Of a stretch of DNA of 64,000 bases, positions 18,967-28,069 are shown piece after piece. Origin of the DNA: Agrobacterium vitis (lineage in GTDB: Bacteria > Pseudomonadota > Alphaproteobacteria > Rhizobiales > Rhizobiaceae); the NCBI RefSeq assembly GCF_014926405.1, contig NZ_JACXXJ020000002.1:1-64000 (forward strand), read 5' to 3'. How positions within the stretch are numbered: the stretch's first letter is position 1; each line of letters begins with the position of its first letter. The position numbers and the translations under genes are program-made. The notes below the pieces were generated by a model. The model made no database searches and was not told where the DNA came from. It saw only the letters and a list, made by a program, of their open reading frames with translations.

Positions 18967-20274
18967 ATGGTTCAATCGCTCAAGCTCGGCGGCTCTAAAA
19001 ACGAGGAGGTGGGCTCCGGCATGCGCCGGATCAACCGCATGCCGATCATCGTCGTGATCGTGCTTGTGGTCGTCTTTCTAGCCGTCATCTTCTACGGCCT
19101 GACCTCACGCGGACTGTATTTCCGCGACACCGGCCCGGACACAAGCTCCGGCAATCCGGCGTCAACCTTCGCCGATCAGATCAAGCGCGGCGTTTCCGAC
19201 GGCATCATCGGCGAGCCGCAGCAGGTGACGACGCTGCAGCCGACGCCGGTCGAGAGGGAAGAGGAGAAGCGCTCCGTCAATCCATTCACACCTCAGCCCG
19301 GTCAAAGGGAAGATGCGCGGACGGAACCGCAACTGGAATCTGAACAGGTCTGGCGCGCCCGCTTGCAGCGCGAGCAGGAAGAGCAATATCTTCGTGAGCG
19401 GCAGCGCCAGAGAATGGCCCGGCTGCAGGCCAATGACGCCGCCTATGACTCACCGATCGCTATCGACCGCGGCAAGTTTGACAGGCAGGGAGCTAATGCA
19501 AACGACACGGCCGGGACGACGAACGAGGTTTCCACGGCAACGGCTCCCGGAGCATCCGACCTCTACGCCGCCGATCTTCGTGCGGGTCTCGCCGGGCAAA
19601 ATGTTGATCCGAACGGCCAGAAGACGAAGGAGGATTTCTTCAATGCCGACCTCAAGGAGCTCGGTTATCTTCCGAACCGTGTCGTCCCCCAGCAGTCGCT
19701 TTACGAACTCAAACGTGGCTCGGTCGTTCCCGCGACATTGATCACCGGGATCAATTCCGACCTGCCCGGGCGTATCACTGCCCAGGTAAGCCAGAACGTC
19801 TATGACTCGGCGACAGGACACCGCCTCCTGATCCCGCAGGGAACGAAACTGTTCGGCCGCTATGACAGCAAGGTGTCGTTCGGCCAGAGCCGTGTGCTCG
19901 TCGTCTGGACGGACATCATCTTCCCGAATGGCTCGACGCTCCAGATCGGCGGCATGTCCGGGACGGACGCGCAGGGCTACAGCGGTTTCCGCGATAAGGT
20001 GGATCGGAAGTGGCTCCAGACGTTTGGTTCGGCCGTCCTTATTGCGGTGATCGGCACGGGGATCGACATGGCCGTGCCCGAGAGTTCGACACTGGCGACG
20101 CAGGATACGGCATCAGATGCGGCGCGAAGGAACTTCGCAGAGACTTTCGGGCGCGTCGCTGACCGGACCATCCAGAGAAACATGGACGTGCAGCCTACGC
20201 TCGAGATCCGGCCTGGTTACAAATTCAATGTGCTGGTCGATCAGGACATTGTTTTCCCAGGAGCATATCGATGA
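18967..20274 (+). CDS. trbI: Conjugal transfer protein TrbI (VirB10-like)
   Basis: TrbI, 435 residues, the VirB10-like protein spanning inner membrane to outer-membrane core complex. One membrane segment at about residues 25-43 (MPIIVVIVLVVVFLAVIFYG) follows a short cytoplasmic tail. A charged linker with RQRQRMARLQ leads to the VirB10 domain (LIPQGTKLFGRYDSKVSFGQSRVLVVW, in parts). I chose the ATG at MVQSLKLGG; the longer frame upstream overlaps trbH. It is the last trb gene. Confidence 0.96.
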   Translation: MVQSLKLGGSKNEEVGSGMRRINRMPIIVVIVLVVVFLAVIFYGLTSRGLYFRDTGPDTSSGNPASTFADQIKRGVSDGIIGEPQQVTTLQPTPVEREEEKRSVNPFTPQPGQREDARTEPQLESEQVWRARLQREQEEQYLRERQRQRMARLQANDAAYDSPIAIDRGKFDRQGANANDTAGTTNEVSTATAPGASDLYAADLRAGLAGQNVDPNGQKTKEDFFNADLKELGYLPNRVVPQQSLYELKRGSVVPATLITGINSDLPGRITAQVSQNVYDSATGHRLLIPQGTKLFGRYDSKVSFGQSRVLVVWTDIIFPNGSTLQIGGMSGTDAQGYSGFRDKVDRKWLQTFGSAVLIAVIGTGIDMAVPESSTLATQDTASDAARRNFAETFGRVADRTIQRNMDVQPTLEIRPGYKFNVLVDQDIVFPGAYR

Positions 20275-20600
20275 GACACGTGCCCAGACCCAACAAGTCT
20301 GTTGTGTTCGGGCAAAACATCACCGTGTCGAAAGTACCCAACCGCTCGAATTACAGCGTTCCGGGAACCACAGTGTTCGGAGGCATCTTTCTATCTGCAG
20401 TCGCCACAGAATCTCCGTCTAGCCGTGATTTCGACGAGCTGCGCGCCGGTCCCGCTGCCTATCGCATCAGCAACAATGTTTTCGTGCGGGTAAATCTCGC
20501 CGACTGGTGGCCTCTAGAACGGAATAAGCCGGGTTCGCCAGCCTTTCGACCACGACACCGGGCTGGACCCGATATCTTTGACAACTTGCTGCGATCCTGA
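20271..20600 (+). CDS. Unrecognised small ORF overlapping the trbI stop
   Basis: A 109-residue frame whose ATG overlaps the trbI TGA (ATGA), as though co-translated. It starts MRHVPRPNKSVVFGQNIT and contains no signal, membrane segment or motif I know. It ends just before nocR, which converges on it. Composition is less biased than in the trb genes, so it may be a decayed or spurious frame. Confidence 0.3.
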   Translation: MRHVPRPNKSVVFGQNITVSKVPNRSNYSVPGTTVFGGIFLSAVATESPSSRDFDELRAGPAAYRISNNVFVRVNLADWWPLERNKPGSPAFRPRHRAGPDIFDNLLRS

Positions 20601-20603
20601 CGA

Positions 20604-21506
20604 TCAAATGGTTTCATAGGGCAAGGCTTTCAAAGCATCAAGCAACGCTGCCCGGAACTCGCTAACCAAGCGCGGCGGTGGGCTGTCGGTCGGAAGAACG
20701 ATAGCAAAATGGTAGGGGACAACCGGATCAAAGGAGCGCTGAATAACCGGATTTGCACTGTAGTAGTCGGCAGTGAAGGGGTCGACGATACCAACCCCCA
20801 TTCCCCTGCTTACCAGATCGCAGAGATTCAGCGCCAGACTACTTTCTATCCTGCGATTACAGTGGACGCCGCAGCTGTCCAGTGCGGCGTCCGTTTGCAT
20901 CCGTAGAAGGCTTACTGGAGAGAGGCAAATCAATGACTCTCCTTCAAGGTCCGTCGCATGAACAGTTTCCTTGTCTTCGAGACGATGCCCCGGCGGCAGC
21001 AGGCAGACCGCACGAAAGGAAGGGACAGGTTCGATGGTGAGACCAGGATAGTCGCCAGCCAATATCGATATTCCGAGATCGTAGTGCTGGAGCGAGACCA
21101 ATTCGAGGACCGTCTGGGAGGGAACCGTGTCGAGGTAGACCGACACGTCGGGCCGATCGGCGATGAACGTCTGAATGACGCCGGACATAAAACTCAGAGC
21201 CGGCGCCGTATAACAGGCGACCCTTAGAGACCCCATGTGAGACTTCTTCAGTTCAGCCGCGACTTTGTCGATGTGCTGAATCCCGTTGAAATGTCGCGAC
21301 ACTTCCTTGAACAGAATACCGGCCTCACGAGTGGGTCGTAAGCGGTTGCCCGTTCTCTCGAACAGGCTGATCCCTATTTCGTCTTCGAGATCCCTGATCA
21401 GCCGGCTAATTGCGGGCTGTGTGATCCTCACAAGATCAGCTGCAGACGTCATACCTCCCGTCAGCATCACAGCCCGGAACGCTTCCAACTGACGCGATTG
21501 AATCAT
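20604..21506 (-). CDS. nocR: LysR-type nopaline regulator NocR
   Basis: NocR, 300 residues. An N-terminal winged HTH (LEAFRAVMLTGGMTSAADLVRITQPAISRLI, in parts) precedes a periplasmic-binding-like effector domain. I recognise the sequence as NocR, which senses nopaline and activates the noc/nox promoters while repressing itself. The start MIQSRQLEAF is chosen over upstream in-frame ATGs as the standard LysR N-terminus. It is divergent from nocP, with a conserved operator between them. Confidence 0.92.
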   Translation of the reverse strand: MIQSRQLEAFRAVMLTGGMTSAADLVRITQPAISRLIRDLEDEIGISLFERTGNRLRPTREAGILFKEVSRHFNGIQHIDKVAAELKKSHMGSLRVACYTAPALSFMSGVIQTFIADRPDVSVYLDTVPSQTVLELVSLQHYDLGISILAGDYPGLTIEPVPSFRAVCLLPPGHRLEDKETVHATDLEGESLICLSPVSLLRMQTDAALDSCGVHCNRRIESSLALNLCDLVSRGMGVGIVDPFTADYYSANPVIQRSFDPVVPYHFAIVLPTDSPPPRLVSEFRAALLDALKALPYETI

Positions 21507-21513
21507 TGTCCCC

Positions 21514-21573
21514 TCCATAACATATGCGCATGGGCGCATGCTTATTACTGCCCTTGCGATATGGAAGGCAAGC
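21514..21573. promoter_or_regulatory. NocR operator at nocP
   Basis: A segment of about 60 bases between nocR and nocP, with CCATAACAT, a TATTACTGCCCTTG core and ATGGAAGGCAA. It aligns without gaps to a segment upstream of noxB. It starts just upstream of the nocR ATG, so NocR binding could both activate nocP and repress nocR, as known for this regulator. Confidence 0.75.
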
Positions 21574-21754
21574 TTTTAGTAACAATAGAAAACTGGGTCC
21601 TAATCTCGAATTGCACTTCGGCGGGCATGTTAACACGTGCTGCATCGTTGAAAATAAATGCTGGCAGATGCCAGCGGCGTCATTCTCGGCTGTCCTGCCG
21701 TGAGAGTTTCCGCTGCATTGCAAGAGATTAGGAATGAAAAACAAGGGAACGCGA

Positions 21755-22528
21755 ATGGACGCTACTCAACCCACCTTGGTGGCAGAAGACGTGCATAAAA
21801 ACTTCGGAACGCTCGAAGTTCTGAAGGGGATTTCACTCACGGCCGATAAGGGTGACGTCGTTTCGATAATTGGCAGCTCCGGCTCCGGTAAGAGTACTTT
21901 CCTTCGCTGTATGAATTTCCTCGAAACGCCGAATAAGGGCCGTATCGCGGTCGGGCAGGAGGAGGTTGTCGTCAAAACCGATGCGGCCGGCCGATTGGTC
22001 GGAGTCGATCGCAAAAAGATCGAACGCATGCGGATGCAACTTGGCATGGTGTTCCAGAGCTTCAATCTGTGGGGACATATGACTGTCCTGCAGAACGTCA
22101 TGGAAGGCCCCGTACACGTTCTCAAGCAGCCCAAGGGCGACGTGCGCGACCGTGCAATGGATTTCCTGGACAAGGTCGGTATTGCCGACAAGCACGACGC
22201 CTACCCGTCTCAATTGTCAGGTGGGCAACAACAGCGCGTCAGCATCGCACGCGCACTGGCTATGCAGCCGAGCGCGCTTCTCTTCGACGAACCAACCTCT
22301 GCCCTCGATCCGGAATTGGTGGGTGAAGTCCTGAAGGTGATCAGGAAGCTCGCCGAGGAGGGGCGGACGATGGTCGTGGTGACGCACGAAATGGGTTTTG
22401 CTCGCGACGTATCGAACAAGGTTCTCTTCCTCGAAAAGGGGCAAATCGAAGAGCAGGGAACGCCGCAAGAAGTGTTCCAGAACCCGACGTCACCAAGGTG
22501 TCGGGCCTTCCTCTCCAGCGTTCTGTGA
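21755..22528 (+). CDS. nocP: Nopaline ABC transporter ATP-binding protein NocP
   Basis: NocP, 257 residues, ATPase of the nopaline uptake system. Walker [10 protein letters not shown], signature LSGGQQQR and Walker [14 protein letters not shown] place it in the polar amino acid importer (HisP/OccP) family. Of two in-frame ATGs, the one at [11 protein letters not shown] is taken because AAGGGA lies at suitable spacing. First gene of nocPTQM, under the operator shared with noxB. Confidence 0.94.
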   Translation: MDATQPTLVAEDVHKNFGTLEVLKGISLTADKGDVVSIIGSSGSGKSTFLRCMNFLETPNKGRIAVGQEEVVVKTDAAGRLVGVDRKKIERMRMQLGMVFQSFNLWGHMTVLQNVMEGPVHVLKQPKGDVRDRAMDFLDKVGIADKHDAYPSQLSGGQQQRVSIARALAMQPSALLFDEPTSALDPELVGEVLKVIRKLAEEGRTMVVVTHEMGFARDVSNKVLFLEKGQIEEQGTPQEVFQNPTSPRCRAFLSSVL

Positions 22529-22565
22529 GCGCGTAAGCGCGCAGAAGAGTCAAGATTCGAAATAA

Positions 22566-23444
<879 letters not shown>

Positions 23445-23517
23445 ATCTCTTTTAGTTGGAGCGTCGGCACTCGTGCGTCCGGCGCTCTATCCGTTTTGCA
23501 AGCTTGAGGCGTGGGCG

Positions 23518-24228
23518 ATGGATTTAACACTATTACAATGGGGAGATGCCGGCTGGGGCGATGAACTGGTGCGTGGGGCAATGATGACCGTTGTCGTCGC
23601 AGCCTGTTCGTACTTTTTCGGAATCATCTTTGGTTCGATTTTTGCTGCGGCAAAGCTATCCCGTTTCTGGTCACTACGCCTGCTCGGTGACGTCTATACG
23701 ACGGTCGTTCGCGGCGTCCCTGAACTACTCATCATCTTTCTGGTATTCTTCGGTGGCGGGACACTCCTGCGCACCATTGCCAACGGACTGTTCGGATACG
23801 GCGGATACATCGAGCCTCCAATCTTCGTGATCGGCGTGCTCTGTATCAGCGTGAGTGCCGGAGCATATGCCACCGAGGTCATTCGCGCGGCCGTTCTCGC
23901 TGTCCCCCCCGGTCAGATCGAAGCGGCGAAATCCATTGGGATGGGTCCATGGCTGCGGCTGCGCCGGGTGCTGATCCCACAAGCGGCTAGGTTCGCCCTC
24001 CCAGGCCTTGGAAACGTCTGGCAGTTCACGCTCAAGGACACGTCGCTAATCTCCGTTGTCGGCCTGGTCGAAATCATGCGGACGGCGGCGATGGGCGCAG
24101 GTTCGACGAAGCAGCCCTTTACCTTCTACATCACCGCCTTCGTGATCTTCCTTCTTCTTTCCTCCGTGTCAAATCGGGGCTTTCTCAAAGCTGAAAAGTG
24201 GGCGAACCGCGGTGTGAGGAGCCAATAA
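23518..24228 (+). CDS. nocQ: Nopaline ABC transporter permease NocQ
   Basis: NocQ, 236 residues, a polytopic inner-membrane permease of the HisQ family. Hydrophobic segments include MMTVVVAACSYFFGIIFGSI and LLIIFLVFFGGGT. The cytoplasmic EAA loop is visible as GQIEAAKSIGMGPWLRLRRVLIPQA, in parts. The start MDLTLLQWGD follows GAGGCGTGGGCG; the longer frame upstream overlaps nocT. nocM follows with a one-base gap. Confidence 0.94.
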   Translation: MDLTLLQWGDAGWGDELVRGAMMTVVVAACSYFFGIIFGSIFAAAKLSRFWSLRLLGDVYTTVVRGVPELLIIFLVFFGGGTLLRTIANGLFGYGGYIEPPIFVIGVLCISVSAGAYATEVIRAAVLAVPPGQIEAAKSIGMGPWLRLRRVLIPQAARFALPGLGNVWQFTLKDTSLISVVGLVEIMRTAAMGAGSTKQPFTFYITAFVIFLLLSSVSNRGFLKAEKWANRGVRSQ

Positions 24229-24229
24229 T

Positions 24230-24955
24230 ATGGATATTCAACTCATCATCGAGTCGTTCCCCAAACTCATTGCTGCCGTCCCCACGACGCTGGCGCTCGC
24301 GTTCATATCGCTTCTCATCGGATTTGTTGTTTCGGTGCCTGTCGCGCTTATGCGGCTTTCGAAAAACCGCATCGTTTCTTCGGTAGCATACGGCTACGTA
24401 TACCTGATCAGATCGACCCCGCTTCTGGTGCAGATGTTCCTGATTTACTACGGGTCGGCTCAGTTCAGAGTGTTCCTCACGGAAGTTGGTCTGTGGTCGT
24501 CGTTCCGCGAACCGTGGTTCTGCGCGATCCTCGCTCTGGCCCTCAATACCGCAGCCTATACCAGCGAAATCATCCGGGGCGGCATACAGGCGGTTCCTCT
24601 CGGGCAGATCGAAGCCGCGCGCGCTGTTGGCATGTCCACAATTCTCCAGTTTAGGAGAATCGTGTTCCCGATCGCCATCCGGCAAGCGTTGCCGGCCTAT
24701 GGCAACGAAGTGATGCTCATCATCAAATCGACGTCGCTTGCTTCGACAATCACGATCGTCGAAGTGACCGGTCTGGCGAAGCAGATCATCTCGGCTACCT
24801 ACAGCCCGGTCGAAGTGTTCATCGTCGCCGGTGCGATCTACCTGTCCATCACGTTCGTTGTTAGCCGTCTGGTCATGCTGGCGGAGTGGTGGCTCAATCC
24901 GCACATGCGCGCCCGGGTGGGCGGAACGGCTCCGAAGGCCGTGGAGACGCATTAG
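24230..24955 (+). CDS. nocM: Nopaline ABC transporter permease NocM
   Basis: NocM, 241 residues, the second permease, HisM family. It starts MDIQLIIESFPKLIAAVPTT with about five hydrophobic segments and an EAA loop (GQIEAARAVGMSTILQFRRIVFPIA, in parts). With NocQ it forms the membrane channel served by NocP and NocT. Last gene of the transport operon; a LysR gene follows on the same strand after about 115 bases. Confidence 0.93.
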   Translation: MDIQLIIESFPKLIAAVPTTLALAFISLLIGFVVSVPVALMRLSKNRIVSSVAYGYVYLIRSTPLLVQMFLIYYGSAQFRVFLTEVGLWSSFREPWFCAILALALNTAAYTSEIIRGGIQAVPLGQIEAARAVGMSTILQFRRIVFPIAIRQALPAYGNEVMLIIKSTSLASTITIVEVTGLAKQIISATYSPVEVFIVAGAIYLSITFVVSRLVMLAEWWLNPHMRARVGGTAPKAVETH

Positions 24956-25069
24956 AACTTGGAAATCCCCGTTGGATTACCGATCGAAAGAGTGCGCTCA
25001 GGCGAAACTCGACGTAACATTCAAATATTCGGGTTTGACTGTTACGTTGCTTTGTATTGGTGAGCGGAG

Positions 25070-25990
25070 ATGTCGTATCAAATAGAGATCGGAAGCATCC
25101 GCTGCTTTGTCGTTGCCGCTGAAGAACTACATTTCCGCAGAGCCGCGATCCGACTGAACATGTCGCAGCCAACGCTCAGCCAGCAGATCAAGCGGCTCGA
25201 AGAGCTTATGGGGGTGCAACTGTTCATCCGCTCTACGCGGCGCGTGGAGCTGACGCGTGCGGGGGCGTCATTCCTTGATCACGCGCGCGAGATCCTTTTG
25301 AAAATCGACGAGGCGATCCTCAATGCCAAGCTGGAAGCCGGCGGTCTCAGTCCCGGCGGAGAAGAGCTGATCATCGGAGCGATCAGCCCGGCCACCAGTC
25401 AATTGCTCCCCTTGATCTTGAGCCGTTTCCGGCAAAGGTTTCCCAGGACAAGGCTTGTCATCAAAGAGGTCGATTCTATCGAGCTTCTGCGGGGGATCGA
25501 GCGCGGTGACTTCCATGTCGGGTTGATGCGACCGCCATCAAATAGCAATCTCGTGCGGTTTCGCCACCTGCTCTCGGAACGATTTGTCGCCGTCATGCCT
25601 CGCCAATCGGCACTTGCGAGGAAACCGGCGTTGAGATTGTCAGATTTCGCCGGGCACGGTGTTTTCGCGCTCAAGCGCTTCGAGCTATCGTGTTTTGAGA
25701 CTGTATACGAACAACTTGTCGGCGCCGGCCTGCTGATCGAGAACGACATAGCGGTCTCCGACACCAATACAGCTCTGGCCCTGGTGATTGCCGGCGTCGG
25801 GATCACATTCCTGCCGGAGTGGGTGTCTGCGATGACCCCCGACGGCGTTGTTACCCGAGTTGTGGACGATATGTCCGTCGAAATTTCGATGGCCGTGGGC
25901 TGGAATCCGGATTGCCCGGTTCCAGGGATACTGCCTTTCGTCGAGTTTGCGACGTTGGCTGCGCAAAACCTGATTTCAGCGCGAAAATAG
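25070..25990 (+). CDS. LysR-family transcriptional regulator
   Basis: A 306-residue LysR-type regulator distinct from NocR. The N-terminal HTH is IRCFVVAAEELHFRRAAIRLNMSQPTLSQQIKRLEE (in parts), with a substrate-binding domain to the end. It belongs to the family branch that includes aromatic-catabolism regulators. Its effector is unknown. It lies between nocM and the converging hyuAB operon; its start shortly follows GAGCGGAG. Regulation of hyuAB or of the noc genes is only a guess from position. Confidence 0.85.
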   Translation: MSYQIEIGSIRCFVVAAEELHFRRAAIRLNMSQPTLSQQIKRLEELMGVQLFIRSTRRVELTRAGASFLDHAREILLKIDEAILNAKLEAGGLSPGGEELIIGAISPATSQLLPLILSRFRQRFPRTRLVIKEVDSIELLRGIERGDFHVGLMRPPSNSNLVRFRHLLSERFVAVMPRQSALARKPALRLSDFAGHGVFALKRFELSCFETVYEQLVGAGLLIENDIAVSDTNTALALVIAGVGITFLPEWVSAMTPDGVVTRVVDDMSVEISMAVGWNPDCPVPGILPFVEFATLAAQNLISARK

Positions 25991-26016
25991 CGGCGCTTTT
26001 GAAATCCTGAATGAAC

Positions 26017-26047
26017 AAGGGATGCCCCCTTGGAGGAGGCATCCCTT
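26017..26047. terminator. Hairpin between converging LysR and hyuB genes
   Basis: AAGGGATGCC and GGCATCCCTT form a perfect 10-bp stem with an 11-base loop in the gap between two converging genes. The stem could serve both directions, although neither side has a strong T-run. Confidence 0.55.
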
Positions 26048-26110
26048 CCAATAGCCGCACTTTCAGACGACCGTTCACACTAACTGCTTACGATCACAGG
26101 ACCATCGCCG

Positions 26111-28066
26111 CTACAACCGGCCAGCTTCTTCGGCGATGACTTGATCCAGTTTCCCGGCATCAACCCGTTCACCTTTCGCCAACAGGCGGTGATGAACGCG
26201 ATCGACAAGCTGGCTGCGGATGCGCTGTTCATAGGTCAGTGCTCGCGATGCCAGTTCCCTGCGTGTCTGCTGCGACCACACCTGGTCCTGACGCTGGCGT
26301 TCGATGCAGAAATTGAAGTCGCCGGACCTCTGGTTCCCGCGTTCGCGGCGATGTTCCGCAGTCGCCGCCTCATCGATCTTACCGTCCCGGTCGAAGACGA
26401 CAGCATAGACGTCGGCGGCCCGCTCCGGGGAAATCATGCCGTTTTCGATCTCGCGCGCGATCGCCGCCACATCCCGCTCAAGAGGTTCGCCGAACGCCCC
26501 GCCTGTGGAACTGGTGATCCTGAGAATATCGCCCTGTCCGAGCTCCAGCACCGAGATCTTGCCGACCGATCGCTCATCGGGTCGGCCAGGATTGACGATT
26601 GCCTTACCCAGAAGACCGATCTCTCCCCCCTTGAAGCCCCACGGCGCGAACACAAACCGGTTCAGGTTTCTGACCGTTATGACCGCGCGATTTGACGTGT
26701 TTTCCATTTCGATTTCGAGCGCGGCGCCGCTGGCGAATCTTCCCGCGCGGCGACTGTCCGGCACGAGGCGGAGCGCCCGCATGACCAGCACCGTTTCGAT
26801 CTCGATGACTTCGACTGGCACGCTGCGCTGTGAGTAGCGTACTTCCGATCCGTCCAGGCCGTCAACGCCACGGCGGGCACCGCCGCCGCCGTCGATCGTA
26901 CCCACCACGTTGACACGGTCACGGCCTGTACGAGGATCGGGAGCCGAAACGACGATAACCCCGCTCATACCGCCACCGGCTGCGGCAAGGCCCTCCGGTA
27001 GTGCCTGATTGAGGCACCCCAGGATAACGTCGTAGGCGCGTGTCGCTGATGCAGCACGAGACCCGCCGGATGCGGGATAGACCGCGTTGAGAACCGTGCC
27101 GCGCGGAGCATGGCCGTGGATCGCCCGCAAGATACCGGAGTTGCGCGGCGTCAGCGGATCAACGGTCAGGATGTAGGCGTAAAGGCACTGGATAATGTAG
27201 GGGTGGGTGGTTGCCCCCGTTACCAGGTTGTAGGCGGCCGCCAATTGCGGATCCGTGCCGGTAAAATCAACCTCGATCTCGCTGTCCTTCACCGTCATGG
27301 TCACGCTGAAATAGGCCAGCTGACCATCATGGATCCCTTCAAGATAGTCCGAGAAGGTATATACACCGTCCCGAATCGTCCTGATCACCGCGCGGGCCTT
27401 GGTCTCCGCGTAGTTGATGACGTCCTGCATCCCCTCCTCGACACTCTCACGATCATATCGCTCGCAAAGCTCGCTGACGCGCCGGTCCATGCTCTTCAGG
27501 CCCGAGATCATGGCCTGAATGTCGCCCCACAACTCGGTCGGAATTCGGCTGTTGTCCTGGAAGATCGACTTGATCGCTTCGTTCAACACCCCTCCTTCGT
27601 AGAGCTTCATTGGCCTGACACGGAGGCCCTCCTGGAATACTTCCGTGAAGGCTGGCGAGATACTTCCTGGAACGGCGCCGCCGATATCGGACGCATGGAC
27701 AAATGCCCAGCCGATCGCGATCAGCTTCTCGTCGTAGAAGATCGGATAAAGCAGCGTAACGTCCATCAGGTGCGTCACCAGACCGTCCGTGGCAAAGGGA
27801 TCGTTGGTGATGATGATATCGCCTTGCTTCAGGTTCTCCCGGCCGATGGCATCCAGCGTCGGCTTCAACGGGGAGCCGACGAAGACATTGACGCCAGACA
27901 ACATCGGATAAGCGAACATTTCGCCTTCGGCAGTCGCAATCGCACACTGATAATCCTGCACGATCTTAACGAAAGTCGTGTGGGCGGTGCGGTAGATCGC
28001 GGCAGAGGCTTCTTCGACAATCGCGTTGAATCGATTGTTCATGACGGCAGTACGAACGGCATCCAT
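26111..28066 (-). CDS. hyuB: Hydantoinase B / 5-oxoprolinase family subunit
   Basis: A HyuB-type protein of 651 residues, longer than usual (about 520-600). Family features: MDAVRTAVMNNRFNAIVEEASAAIYRTAHTTF near the start (in parts), ITNDPFATDG, PASGGSRAAS and TSSTGGAFGEPLERD. The last 80 residues are basic and helical (CIERQRQDQVWSQQTRRELASR). Together with HyuA this family opens lactam or hydantoin rings with ATP. The gene starts three bases after the hyuA stop. The substrate is unknown; a nopaline-derived lactam is one possibility given the noc context. Confidence 0.88.
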   Translation of the reverse strand: MDAVRTAVMNNRFNAIVEEASAAIYRTAHTTFVKIVQDYQCAIATAEGEMFAYPMLSGVNVFVGSPLKPTLDAIGRENLKQGDIIITNDPFATDGLVTHLMDVTLLYPIFYDEKLIAIGWAFVHASDIGGAVPGSISPAFTEVFQEGLRVRPMKLYEGGVLNEAIKSIFQDNSRIPTELWGDIQAMISGLKSMDRRVSELCERYDRESVEEGMQDVINYAETKARAVIRTIRDGVYTFSDYLEGIHDGQLAYFSVTMTVKDSEIEVDFTGTDPQLAAAYNLVTGATTHPYIIQCLYAYILTVDPLTPRNSGILRAIHGHAPRGTVLNAVYPASGGSRAASATRAYDVILGCLNQALPEGLAAAGGGMSGVIVVSAPDPRTGRDRVNVVGTIDGGGGARRGVDGLDGSEVRYSQRSVPVEVIEIETVLVMRALRLVPDSRRAGRFASGAALEIEMENTSNRAVITVRNLNRFVFAPWGFKGGEIGLLGKAIVNPGRPDERSVGKISVLELGQGDILRITSSTGGAFGEPLERDVAAIAREIENGMISPERAADVYAVVFDRDGKIDEAATAEHRRERGNQRSGDFNFCIERQRQDQVWSQQTRRELASRALTYEQRIRSQLVDRVHHRLLAKGERVDAGKLDQVIAEEAGRL

Positions 28067-28069
28067 TGA

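Noticed and set aside
27110..28069. Plus-strand frame opposite hyuB
   Set aside because: Antisense shadow; the minus strand carries the hydantoinase B family motifs.
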